A stretch of 64,000 nucleotides of DNA from the NCBI GenBank assembly GCA_947466425.1, contig CANIBZ010000009.1:1-64000 (forward strand), read 5' to 3'. Shown here piece by piece: positions 28,985-36,525 of the stretch (position 1 is the first letter of the stretch; every line of letters begins with the position of its first letter). The notes beneath the pieces were generated by a model, which made no database searches, was not told the DNA's origin, and worked only from the letters and a program-made list of their open reading frames with translations. The stretch is from Flavobacteriales bacterium. Lineage in GTDB: Bacteria; Bacteroidota; Bacteroidia; Flavobacteriales_D; Sanyastnellaceae. The translations under genes and the position numbers were made by a program.

Positions 28985-30181
28985 ATGAATGCATTCGTAG
29001 TAGGTGGTGTTCGCACCGCAATTGGAAGTTTTGGTGGAACGCTTGGTCCGGTAAGAGCCGATGATTTAGCAGCAGTTGCTTTATCTGAACTCATGAAGAA
29101 ATTTCCGAACCTTGATCCGGCTGTAATATCTGACGTGTTCATGGGTTGCGCGAATCAGGCGGGTGAAGACAATCGCAACGTTGCGCGTATGGCAGTGTTG
29201 CTAGCCGGACTTCCGCATACCGTTCCAGCTGAAACCTTGAATCGCTTGTGTGCTTCGGGTATGAGTGCGGTTGCTACTGCTGCTCGGGCTGCCCATGCCA
29301 ACGAAGGCGATGTGTTTATAGCAGGTGGAGTAGAGCACATGACGCGCGGACCGTGGGTGATTTCGAAAACCAGTTCGGCTTTCGGAAGAGATGCGCAAAT
29401 GTTCGACTCTTCTTTCGGATGGCGTTTTGTGAATCCGAAAATGAAGGAAATGTATGGCGTAGATGCCATGGGTGAAACAGCAGAGAACTTAGCCGAGATG
29501 TTCAATATTTCACGCGACGATCAAGACGCCTTCGCGCTTTGGTCTCAGCAAAAGGCAGCAGCTTCCATTGATTTGTTGAAGGAAGAAATTGTTGCGGTGA
29601 ACATTCCAATGAAAAAAGGAGATCCAATTGTTTTCAATACAGATGAATTTGCGAAGGCAGGAACCACTCTGGAAGGTCTTGCAAAATTGCGCGCTTCATT
29701 TAGAAACGGAGGAACTGTTACCGCAGGAAATGCATCTGGATTAAACGACGGTGCAGCAGCCTTGTTAATGGCGAGTGAGAATGGATTGAATGCACATGGA
29801 TTAACGCCGTTGACGCGTGTGGTTTCTTCTGCTGTAAGCGGAGTAGAGCCCCGTATTATGGGCATTGGTCCGGTTGAAGCGTCTAAGTTGGCGTTGAAGC
29901 GCGCGGGATTGACGTTAGATCAAATGGATATTTTAGAATTGAATGAAGCCTTCGCAGCGCAAGTTTTGGCGTGTACGCGTCAGCTTGGATTGGAAGACAA
30001 CGACGCGCGTATCAATCCGCAAGGAGGCGCCATTGCGTTGGGGCATCCACTCGGAATGAGCGGTGCGCGTTTGGTTCAGACGGCCTCTATGCAGTTGGCT
30101 CGTTCGAATAAAAAATACGCGTTGTGCACCATGTGTATTGGCGTAGGGCAGGGGTATGCAGTGGTTTTAGAACGCGTATAA
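28985..30181 (+). CDS. paaJ: 3-oxoadipyl-CoA/3-oxo-5,6-dehydrosuberyl-CoA-type thiolase
   Basis: This 398-aa thiolase belongs to the PcaF/PaaJ branch rather than AtoB. Marks of that branch are VRADDLAAVAL, GCANQAGEDNRNVARMAVLL, LNRLCASGM (acylated Cys), GGVEHMTRGP, GWRFVNPKMKEMYGVDAMGETAEN, and CMCIGVGQGYAV at the end. These enzymes perform the last cleavage in the beta-ketoadipate or phenylacetate pathways. ATG 28985 was chosen over two upstream Met codons because MNAFVVGGVRTAIG is the usual N-terminus. A PaaY-type gene follows after 2 nt, which favours the phenylacetate reading. Confidence 0.85.
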   Translation: MNAFVVGGVRTAIGSFGGTLGPVRADDLAAVALSELMKKFPNLDPAVISDVFMGCANQAGEDNRNVARMAVLLAGLPHTVPAETLNRLCASGMSAVATAARAAHANEGDVFIAGGVEHMTRGPWVISKTSSAFGRDAQMFDSSFGWRFVNPKMKEMYGVDAMGETAENLAEMFNISRDDQDAFALWSQQKAAASIDLLKEEIVAVNIPMKKGDPIVFNTDEFAKAGTTLEGLAKLRASFRNGGTVTAGNASGLNDGAAALLMASENGLNAHGLTPLTRVVSSAVSGVEPRIMGIGPVEASKLALKRAGLTLDQMDILELNEAFAAQVLACTRQLGLEDNDARINPQGGAIALGHPLGMSGARLVQTASMQLARSNKKYALCTMCIGVGQGYAVVLERV

Positions 30182-30183
30182 AC

Positions 30184-30786
30184 ATGGCGAATATTTTTGA
30201 ATTCAACGGATACATTCCAGTCATTCACGAGTCGGCGTTCATTCATCCGAATGCAACCGTAACGGGCAATGTGATCATTGGAAAGAACGTATACATTGGT
30301 CCGGGCGCGGCTATTCGCGGCGACTGGGGACAGATCATTATTTCAGACGGATGCAATGTTCAAGAGAATTGCACCATTCATATGTTTCCCGGAACCACTG
30401 TTGTCTTGGGTGAAAACGCGCACATTGGCCATGGAGCTATTGTGCACGGCGCGCAGATAGGCGCGAACACGTTGGTTGGAATGAATGCGGTGTTAATGGA
30501 CGATGTTGTTGTGGAAGAGGAATGCATCATTGGCGCGTTGTGTTTTGTGCCTGCGAAAACGGTTGTGGAAAGAAGAAGTGTGATGGTTGGAAATCCGGCC
30601 AAGAAGGTGAAAGAGGTGAGCGATCAAATGTTGGAATGGAAGACGGAAGGAACAGGGTGGTATCAGCGTTTGCCGGAAGAGTGTCGAAATACCTTGCGCG
30701 CTGTTGAACCGCTTCGTGAAATTCCTGCAGACCGAAAGGTTCAAGACACTAAGGGCTACGAAGCCTGGCACGAGCGGAAGTCATGA
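30184..30786 (+). CDS. paaY: PaaY-type hexapeptide-repeat protein (gamma-carbonic-anhydrase fold)
   Basis: This 200-aa left-handed beta-helix protein shows hexapeptide repeats (AFIHPNATVTGNVIIGKNV and following), with the metal-binding histidines in CTIHMFPG, HIGHGAIVHGA. The C-terminal helical extension (WYQRLPEECRNTLRAVEPL, KGYEAWHERKS) is typical of PaaY, a thioesterase acting in phenylacetate degradation, and separates it from shorter gamma-carbonic anhydrases. ATG 30184 follows the thiolase stop by 2 nt; the earlier in-frame start lies inside the thiolase. It overlaps the next gene by 4 nt. Confidence 0.82.
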   Translation: MANIFEFNGYIPVIHESAFIHPNATVTGNVIIGKNVYIGPGAAIRGDWGQIIISDGCNVQENCTIHMFPGTTVVLGENAHIGHGAIVHGAQIGANTLVGMNAVLMDDVVVEEECIIGALCFVPAKTVVERRSVMVGNPAKKVKEVSDQMLEWKTEGTGWYQRLPEECRNTLRAVEPLREIPADRKVQDTKGYEAWHERKS

Positions 30787-31460
30787 GTTTTCAGTTCAAG
30801 CAATTTTCTGTATCGCATGAATCGTCTTCCATGAAAGTGGGCACCGACGCGGTGTTGTTGGGTGCATTCATTCAAACAGAAAAACAAGAAAAAATTTTAG
30901 AAGTAGGAACGGGGTGTGGCGTTGTTGCGCTCATGTTGGCTCAAAAAGGAAATCGCGTTTTAGCCATTGACATTCATGCGCCATCTGTTGACGAAGCCCA
31001 GCAGAATTTTAGCAACTCCGTTTTCGCACCGTTGTTGATTGCCGATGAGATAGATTTTTTCAAGCTTCAGGCACCGGTGAAATTTGATCGCATTGTATCG
31101 AATCCTCCCTTTTTTCAGAACAGTTTGCAAGCACCTGATGAAGCGCGCAATGCCGCGCGTCACGCCATGAACGATTGGGTGAAACGCTTTTGGGAACGCG
31201 CACAGAAGTTAACCGGAAGGGTGAACGTAATTATCCCTGTTGAAGTCTTCGACGAATGGAAACGCGAAAGTGAATTGTCGAATTTTTTCTTGGTGAAGAA
31301 ATGCGAAGTCTTTTCTCGCTCCGACAAACCCGCTATTCGTTTCATCTTAGAATTTTATCGAATTGAACAACCGTTGGAGGAAACGTCTCTTGTTCTTATG
31401 AATGAAGAGGGGACGCGGACGAAGGAGTATGCGGAGTTTGCGGGGGAATACTATCTGTAA
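30783..31460 (+). CDS. trmN6: tRNA1(Val) adenine-37 N6-methyltransferase
   Basis: This 225-aa class I SAM-dependent methyltransferase has motif I LEVGTGCGVVALMLAQ near residue 38, the acidic AIDIHAPSV near 58, and the catalytic NPPFF near 104, which marks N6-adenine or related amino methylation. The N-terminus (FQFKQFSVSHESSSMKVGTDAVLLG) matches the YfiC/TrmN6 family. It overlaps the PaaY-type gene by 4 nt. The stop codon lies within a 7-bp hairpin that opens the repeat island. Confidence 0.85.
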   Translation: MSFQFKQFSVSHESSSMKVGTDAVLLGAFIQTEKQEKILEVGTGCGVVALMLAQKGNRVLAIDIHAPSVDEAQQNFSNSVFAPLLIADEIDFFKLQAPVKFDRIVSNPPFFQNSLQAPDEARNAARHAMNDWVKRFWERAQKLTGRVNVIIPVEVFDEWKRESELSNFFLVKKCEVFSRSDKPAIRFILEFYRIEQPLEETSLVLMNEEGTRTKEYAEFAGEYYL

Positions 31461-31541
31461 GTCTACAGATCAATCTGACTTCGTCAGATCAATTGCTTAA
31501 TGGAAGTGCGAGCTCGCTCTGCGAGCGGCATCCGAAATGCC
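31453..31541. repeat. Cluster of four perfect small hairpins after trmN6
   Basis: Four perfect inverted repeats occur in 89 bp: ATCTGTA/TACAGAT with loop AGTC (31453-31470, spanning the trmN6 stop); ATCTGAC/GTCAGAT with loop TTC (31473-31489); GCTCGC/GCGAGC with loop TCT (31512-31526); and GGCAT/ATGCC with loop CCGAA (31527-31541), directly abutting the previous one. No coding gene or RNA family is recognised. Confidence 0.85.
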
Positions 31542-31546
31542 CCCTA

Positions 31547-31633
31547 GGAACTTCGTTGTTAGAACTTCGTTGTTCCTACTGCGTAATTCCTACTTCGTAA
31601 TTGGAACTTTGTTGGTTCTTTTAACTTCAGGTT
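31547..31633. repeat. Degenerate mini-hairpin units with 3-bp stems
   Basis: The stretch holds successive 9-nt units with complementary ends: AAC-TTC-GTT (31549-31557 and 31563-31571), TAC-TGC-GTA (31577-31585), TAC-TTC-GTA (31591-31599) and AAC-TTT-GTT (31605-31613), partly separated by ATTCC or ATTGG. GGAAC at 31547 and GTTCC at 31572 also enclose the first two. Short stems alone would be weak evidence; the regular succession is what stands out. Confidence 0.6.
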
Positions 31634-31656
31634 GTCTTCTTATCTAGGCTTTTTAT

Positions 31657-31700
31657 CCCCCAGCTCTGCTGGGGGCAGTTCGGATGTCGCCCTAAGGGGC
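31657..31700. repeat. GC-rich hairpins in the repeat island
   Basis: CCCCCAGC (31657-31664), loop TCT and GCTGGGGG (31668-31675) form a perfect 8-bp GC-rich stem. Fourteen bases later GCCC-TAAG-GGGC (31689-31700) forms a 4-bp stem. There is no T tract after either, so they are not classical terminators. Confidence 0.75.
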
Positions 31701-31704
31701 TGAG

Positions 31705-31832
31705 GAACTACGTTGTTTGAACTTCGTTACTTGAACTTCGTTGTTTGAACTTACGTTGTTTGAACTTACGTTGTTTGAACTACGTTGTTTGAACTTCGTT
31801 ACTTGAACTTCGTTGTTTGAACTTACGTTGTT
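31705..31832. repeat. Tandem array of nine 14/15-bp units with higher-order structure
   Basis: Units in order: A GAACTACGTTGTTT, B GAACTTCGTTACTT, C GAACTTCGTTGTTT, D GAACTTACGTTGTTT, D again, then A, B, C and a final D lacking its last T. The order ABCD-D-ABCD shows duplication of a four-unit block. Each unit contains AAC...GTT around a 3- or 4-nt loop. A minus-strand reading frame across it (31692-31880) encodes only the repeat (NNVSSNNEVQVTKFKQRSS) and I do not consider it a gene. Confidence 0.9.
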
Positions 31833-31840
31833 AAATAACA

Positions 31841-31899
31841 GTCGAAGACATTCGTTGCTTCGCAACATTCGTGCTTGCACATTCGCCCGAAGGGCATTC
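31841..31899. repeat. Four consecutive [hairpin]-ATTC units
   Basis: In strict succession: GTC-GAA-GAC ATTC (31841-31853, with one A shared), GTTGC-TTC-GCAAC ATTC (31854-31870), GTGC-TT-GCAC ATTC (31871-31884), GCCC-GAA-GGGC ATTC (31885-31899). All stems are perfect and all differ in sequence, while the ATTC spacer is invariant. GTTA-AA-TAAC at 31830-31839 directly precedes them. The last unit ends 15 nt before the stop of the convergent SirB1-type gene. Confidence 0.88.
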
Positions 31900-31914
31900 T
31901 TTCTTAGAAAAAGA

Positions 31915-32796
31915 TCACTCCTCTATCTCAAGAAGCACACTCAACAACACCTGCAACTCCCTCACCTTATCGGCATTGTTCTGAGAAATATAATGGTGAC
32001 TTAGCGCATTTATGTTGCGAGTAACAACATCGGAGTTGGAACATGGATCGAAGAAACGCTGATCCAAAGGCAAGTGCTGACTGGAAATAAATTGCTCTAT
32101 TTCTTCTCGGTCGAGGATAGAACCGCCTGCAGCCGGGTTGATATAAAATAAAATTTCGTCCGTGTCGGTTTCGCCTTCTGGCAACAACCACTCTGGCATT
32201 TGTTCAACATAACACAACAAGAAATGCCCTGGTAAATTCACGCCGTAAATAGGCAAGTCTAAACTGCGAGCCAATAATAAATAAAGCGTACCCATGCTTA
32301 ATGAAGTACCCGTCTTCGAATTCAATACTTCGAACAACGAATGAGGAGCGTTCTGAATTTCTCCAGACACACTCGTATATCCACAAAGCTTGAATAAGAT
32401 ATGATTCAAAACATTTACCGTTTCCAAAGCGGTTAAACGGTCGTTTAACTCTAACCAAATATCCTGACGAAGACGTGAGAATAAATACGTAATCTCTTCA
32501 CTCGGAACATTGCGCTGATAATACTTATTCAAAATCAACATTCCTTCTAACAACTCTTGCTCACCCTTCTGCCATTCTTTTATAGCGGTGTATGTCGTCT
32601 TGTACTGAATATTCGCAATAATCTCAGACAAGCGCTGAAGCGCTAGTGGGTCTCCGCTTCCAATAATGAAGTGGTCTTCCAATGTGTGCAAGACTTCTTC
32701 GCCTTTCTCGGTAATGGCCTCACGAACCGTGTTGAAGATTACTTCATCCGGATCATCGAGCAATTGTATCAAAGCGTGAATATCAGTTCGACTCAT
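31915..32796 (-). CDS. SirB1/transglutaminase-like protein
   Basis: This 293-aa cytoplasmic protein starts with helical, HEAT-like sequence (DIHALIQLLDDPDEVIFNTV) to about residue 90. It continues with the SirB1 N-terminal domain: LNHILFKLCGYTSVSGEIQNAPHS near residue 129, LNSKTGTSLSMGTLYLLLARSLDLPIYG near 158, and LPGHFLLCYVE near 187. The active-site Cys of true transglutaminases is not evident, so it may be non-enzymatic. The function is unknown; SirB1 was once linked to virulence gene expression. It is transcribed toward the repeat island, away from the rhomboid gene. Confidence 0.78.
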   Translation of the reverse strand: MSRTDIHALIQLLDDPDEVIFNTVREAITEKGEEVLHTLEDHFIIGSGDPLALQRLSEIIANIQYKTTYTAIKEWQKGEQELLEGMLILNKYYQRNVPSEEITYLFSRLRQDIWLELNDRLTALETVNVLNHILFKLCGYTSVSGEIQNAPHSLFEVLNSKTGTSLSMGTLYLLLARSLDLPIYGVNLPGHFLLCYVEQMPEWLLPEGETDTDEILFYINPAAGGSILDREEIEQFISSQHLPLDQRFFDPCSNSDVVTRNINALSHHYISQNNADKVRELQVLLSVLLEIEE

Positions 32797-32964
32797 TCTG
32801 GGTGTTTAATTAACAGGGCCAAATCTATTTTATGCTTTACACTTTTACACGGCGGTTTTAAGTCTTTATTCACACCGAATTTTTAGTAAGTGGAAAAGAG
32901 ACTGACAGCTTGTCTCTATTATTCATGAATCTTCGTTGTGGAATAGCTGTTGTTAACCTAGCGT

Positions 32965-33648
32965 ATGATTTTACCTCAAGACAGACAAAAACTTCTAGAC
33001 TCATTCTTGTGGTCTTCCATCTTTATTCTTCTATTTATCATCTCGTTCTACGGTTCGCGGTATATGAATGTGTCGCTCTCCAATTTTGGCGTAGAACCGC
33101 GAACCTGGCAAGGGCTCCTTCAAATGCCAACGATGCTCTTCGTGCACGCTTCACCCGAACACCTCTGGAACAATGTCTTAGCCTTCTTCATTCTAACAAC
33201 CACACTCTTTTTTTTCTATTACGAAATCGCTATTCCCGTTTTCTTAATCATGTGGGTTTTCTCTCCAATTCTTCTTTTTGTAATTGGAAGAGACAACGTC
33301 CACGTTGGAGCAAGCGTGCTCATCTACGCCGAATTCGCTTTTCTATTCTTTAGCGGAATATTTCGAAAGAACCTAAACACGAAACGAATCTCCATGGCAG
33401 TCGGATTTGTTTACGGATATACCGTCTGGTATATGTTTCCCATTGAACAACAAGTTTCGTGGGAAGGACACATTAGCGGATTCCTATGCGGAATTATGCT
33501 AGCTTGGTATTTTCGAAAGCAAGGCCCGCCGGAGCCTGTGTATAGACACGAAGTAGAGCCAGAGCTCAGCGACGAAGATCCTTTCTGGTTGGAAACAATT
33601 CAAGAAAAAGATCAAAACCCTACCTTATCAGATACGAATAGTGAATAA
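32965..33648 (+). CDS. Rhomboid-family intramembrane serine protease
   Basis: Six or so membrane segments lie between residues 12 and 192. Rhomboid landmarks: FVHASPEHLWNNVLAF near residue 59 (H-x-x-x-x-H-x-x-N), the catalytic Ser in HVGASVLIYAEF near 116 (GxSx), and the catalytic His in WEGHISGFLCG near 172. The C-terminal 35 residues are acidic and soluble. Such proteases cut transmembrane segments of other proteins; the substrate is unknown. The Ser-site is GASV rather than the common GASG. The gene lies upstream of dnaN with its own 76-nt gap. Confidence 0.85.
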   Translation: MILPQDRQKLLDSFLWSSIFILLFIISFYGSRYMNVSLSNFGVEPRTWQGLLQMPTMLFVHASPEHLWNNVLAFFILTTTLFFFYYEIAIPVFLIMWVFSPILLFVIGRDNVHVGASVLIYAEFAFLFFSGIFRKNLNTKRISMAVGFVYGYTVWYMFPIEQQVSWEGHISGFLCGIMLAWYFRKQGPPEPVYRHEVEPELSDEDPFWLETIQEKDQNPTLSDTNSE

Positions 33649-33689
33649 GTTCATATTTAACCCCTAATTTATTTCGAAACGGACTGCTT

Positions 33690-33697
33690 TATATTTG
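33690..33697 (+). promoter_or_regulatory. -7 box TATATTTG of dnaN
   Basis: This is an exact TAnnTTTG match 27 nt upstream of the dnaN ATG. The -33 TTG is not evident at the usual spacing. Confidence 0.5.
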
Positions 33698-33724
33698 TCC
33701 CGTAAACTAGATTAAAGACAACAC

Positions 33725-34843
33725 ATGAAATTCATTGTCAACTCCCTCGGCCTTTTAAAACAATTACAATTGTTAAACGGCGTATTGAACTCTAACAATA
33801 CCCTTCCAATCCTCGATAACTTCTTGTTCGAAATGAAACAAGATGAGCTGACGCTTTCCGCATCTGACTTGGAAACAAGCATGAATACACGCATGGCTAT
33901 TCAATGCAAAGAGGAAGGAATGATTGCAGTTCCAGCAAAATTGTTATTAGACATCTTAAAGAGTCTTCCAGATCAACCGTTAACATTCGATGTAGACGGA
34001 AAGACCTTTGGAATAGAAATCACCAGCGATAACGGTAAGTACAAACTAACAGGACAAAATGGCGACGAGTTTCCAAAGGCCCCAGCAATGGGAGCTTCAA
34101 AAGCGTTGTTAATTGGTGCAGATGTGTTGAACAGAGCCATCTCTAAAACCATTTTCGCTGCAGGTAACGACGATATGCGTCCTATCATGTCTGGTGTGTT
34201 CTTCGAGATCGAACCCGAAAGCGTTCGCTTCGTTGCAACAGATGCACACAAGTTAGTGCGCATGACGCGTTCAGACATTGGCGGAGAGTCTGCAGCATTC
34301 ATTGTTCCGCGCAAGCCGTTGAACTTATTGAAAGGCGCTCTTTCTTCTTTGAAGTCTGAAGTGAACATGCAGTACACAGAGAACAACGCCATGTTCACCT
34401 TCGAAAACGTAACACTCATGTGTCGTTTAATTGAAGGGAAATATCCAAACTACGAAGCGGTTATTCCGAAAGAGAATCCATTCAAATTAACCATCGATCG
34501 TTTAGACTTCTTGAATTCCATTAAGCGTGTGAGCATCTTCGCAAACCGCTCTACGAATCAAGTGCGTTTGAAATTAACTGGAAGTGAAATTCAATTGTCT
34601 GCGGAAGACTTAGACTTCGCTAACGAAGCGCACGAGCAATTGGCTTGTACGTTCGTTGGAGATAATATGGAGATAGGTTTCAACTCACGCTTTTTGCAAG
34701 ACATGTTGAACAACCTAGATGCGAATAATGTGCATGTTGAAATGAGCGCTCCAAACAGAGCAGGTATCATTACCGAAGTGGAGAAGTCATTCGAAAACGA
34801 AGACATTTTAATGCTTGTTATGCCAGTTATGTTGAACGGGTAA
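33725..34843 (+). CDS. dnaN: DNA polymerase III sliding clamp (beta subunit)
   Basis: The beta clamp encircles DNA as a dimer and tethers polymerase III. The 372 residues fit three clamp domains: KFIVNSLGLLKQLQLLNGVLNSNNTLPILDN opening as in DnaN, then FAAGNDDMRPIMSGVFFE near residue 141, FVATDAHKLVRM near 169, YPNYEAVIPKENP near 241, and the C-terminal LMLVMPVML that closes clamps in this phylum. A perfect terminator follows at 34865. dnaA is not beside it in this window, consistent with a scattered origin region in Bacteroidota. Confidence 0.97.
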   Translation: MKFIVNSLGLLKQLQLLNGVLNSNNTLPILDNFLFEMKQDELTLSASDLETSMNTRMAIQCKEEGMIAVPAKLLLDILKSLPDQPLTFDVDGKTFGIEITSDNGKYKLTGQNGDEFPKAPAMGASKALLIGADVLNRAISKTIFAAGNDDMRPIMSGVFFEIEPESVRFVATDAHKLVRMTRSDIGGESAAFIVPRKPLNLLKGALSSLKSEVNMQYTENNAMFTFENVTLMCRLIEGKYPNYEAVIPKENPFKLTIDRLDFLNSIKRVSIFANRSTNQVRLKLTGSEIQLSAEDLDFANEAHEQLACTFVGDNMEIGFNSRFLQDMLNNLDANNVHVEMSAPNRAGIITEVEKSFENEDILMLVMPVMLNG

Positions 34844-34864
34844 TTCCATTCAAATAAAAATAAT

Positions 34865-34889
34865 CAAACGCCCGTTCATCGGGCGTTTG
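34865..34889 (+). terminator. Terminator of dnaN
   Basis: CAAACGCCCG (34865-34874), loop TTCAT and CGGGCGTTTG (34880-34889) make a perfect 10-bp stem, followed by the T-rich TTGTCT. It sits 22 nt past the dnaN stop. Confidence 0.8.
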
Positions 34890-34924
34890 TTGTCTATGCA
34901 CGTTTTTAATCTACCTTTAATTCA

Positions 34925-35695
34925 ATGGTTACAAAAGAAGAAATAGTAAAAGACTGGTTGCCGCGATATACGGGAACACCACTCGACGGATTTGGAGAGT
35001 ACATCATTCTCGTAAACTTTCATAAGTACCTCGATATTTTTTCGAAAGAAAATAACGCCCCGGTTATTGGTGAAGACAAGCCCATGCAAACCGTTACTGC
35101 CAATAACATTACCATCATCAACTTCGGAATGGGAAGCGCCATGTGCGCCACCATCATGGATTTACTTTCTGCCATTCATCCGAAGGCTGTTTTGTTTTTG
35201 GGTAAATGTGGTGGATTGAAGAAGACGCGCATTGGCGATCTAATTCTTCCCATTGCCGCCATTCGCGGAGAAGGAACCAGCAATGAATATATGCCTCCTG
35301 AAGTGCCTGCGCTTCCTTCTTTCCGATTGCAAATGGCAGTTTCGGCAGCCATTCGCGCACACGCATGCGACTATTGGACAGGCTCTGTGTACAGCACGAA
35401 CCGCAGAGTTTGGGAGCACGATGAGAAATTCAAACAGTATCTAACAGACATTAAGTCTACGGCCATTGATATGGAAACAGCTACGCTGTTCACGGTAGGT
35501 TTCGCCAATAAAATTCCGCGTGGAGCCTTGCTTTTGGTTTCAGATAATCCCATGGTTCCAGAAGGAGTGAAGACTTCAAAAAGTGATGAAAACGTTACTG
35601 TGAATTACGTGGCGCTTCAACTCTCCATTGGCATTCAAGCGTTGAATGAATTGCGCGATTCTGGAGATTCGGTGAAGCACATGCGCTTCGAATAA
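34925..35695 (+). CDS. amn: AMP nucleosidase, short Bacteroidota form
   Basis: This 256-aa protein has the nucleoside phosphorylase/MTAN fold: INFGMGSAMCATIMD near residue 66, LFLGKCGGLKKTRIGDLILP near 91, RGEGTSNEYMPPEVPALPS near 114, and STAIDMETATLFTVGF near 179 carrying the Glu that binds ribose. Bacteroidota annotate this type as AMP nucleosidase (AMP to adenine and ribose-5-phosphate), though it is about half the size of E. coli Amn. That activity is known for the family only by homology. The gene stands alone, 2 nt before the convergent transporter gene. Confidence 0.85.
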   Translation: MVTKEEIVKDWLPRYTGTPLDGFGEYIILVNFHKYLDIFSKENNAPVIGEDKPMQTVTANNITIINFGMGSAMCATIMDLLSAIHPKAVLFLGKCGGLKKTRIGDLILPIAAIRGEGTSNEYMPPEVPALPSFRLQMAVSAAIRAHACDYWTGSVYSTNRRVWEHDEKFKQYLTDIKSTAIDMETATLFTVGFANKIPRGALLLVSDNPMVPEGVKTSKSDENVTVNYVALQLSIGIQALNELRDSGDSVKHMRFE

Positions 35696-35697
35696 AC

Positions 35698-36471
35698 TTA
35701 AACCAATCCTGTAATCATGAGTGTTCCCATTAAGAAAAGGAACACCATAACTGTTTTTCGAATCCATTCGATACTTGTTTTCTTCAGGAATTTATTTCCA
35801 ATCAAAGCACCGCTCATTCCACCCAAAAGTGCTAAGGCCATGGGTAGATATATTTCATGTTGAAGGAATAATTGGAAGGAAGCCGCGTAGGTGAATATTC
35901 GCACCGCGTCTACAATGAATGCCAATGCTGCACGCGTTCCAATAAACGCTTGCTTGTCTTCGAAATGATTCATGAGGAACGCGCTGCGAATGGCTCCTTG
36001 CTGTCCGCTTAGTCCACCGAAGAATCCACTGAAGATCCCGCCGAGCCAGAGTATACGAGGAGCCTTATTCACTCGAACCAAGGCATTCGAATATTCCATG
36101 GCAGCAAGAAGAATGAGCACAAAGCCCATGACAACCCCAATCAAGGTGGTTTCAACATCAGTATGCCAAAATTGAAGGTGCACAGGTTGCTGCGCTTGCG
36201 CAAGAGTATTCAGCGCTTCAGCGCCAAGGAATGCACCAACCGCCGAAGGAATTCCAAATTGAATCACGGTTTTCCAATGCGCATATTTTCCAACTAATGT
36301 CAGCTTGAAAACATTGTTCAAGAAGTGCACGATGGCCGTTGCGAACACCGCCGTTTGTAAATCGAAGAACACCGCCATCACCGGAAGCAGCATGGTTCCA
36401 AATCCGAATCCGCTGAAAAAACTAATTCCAGAACCGAGCAACGCAACAACAAGAATGAAGACGTATTCCAT
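35698..36471 (-). CDS. TauE/SafE-family membrane transporter
   Basis: The protein has about eight membrane segments in two homologous halves: FILVVALLGSGISFFSGFGFG and AVFATAIVHFLNNVFKLTLV in the first; LWLGGIFSGFFGGLSGQQGAIRS and LPMALALLGGMSGALIGNKF in the second. The GxGFG and GxxGxxG repeats fit the sulfite/sulfoacetate exporter family TauE/SafE. The substrate is not readable. I chose ATG 36471 (MEYVFILVVALLG); the longer frame would add a charged leader and overlap the divergent meaB start. Confidence 0.85.
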   Translation of the reverse strand: MEYVFILVVALLGSGISFFSGFGFGTMLLPVMAVFFDLQTAVFATAIVHFLNNVFKLTLVGKYAHWKTVIQFGIPSAVGAFLGAEALNTLAQAQQPVHLQFWHTDVETTLIGVVMGFVLILLAAMEYSNALVRVNKAPRILWLGGIFSGFFGGLSGQQGAIRSAFLMNHFEDKQAFIGTRAALAFIVDAVRIFTYAASFQLFLQHEIYLPMALALLGGMSGALIGNKFLKKTSIEWIRKTVMVFLFLMGTLMITGLV

Positions 36472-36525
36472 TCCACAAAAATAATCTTCTTCGTCTGCTA
36501 ATTTTTTCTTTTCTTTGAAGTGCTC

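Noticed and set aside
31705-31832. CRISPR array
   Set aside because: Units are contiguous with no unique spacers of regular length, and no cas genes are present.
31692-31880. Minus-strand reading frame of 62 codons across the tandem repeat
   Set aside because: Its sequence is only the translated 14/15-bp repeat, with no start context or signal; it is best explained as a by-product of the repeat.
31841-31899. Integron attC sites
   Set aside because: The hairpins are far shorter than attC sites, lack the R box GTTRRRY pattern, and no integrase or cassette ORFs are nearby.
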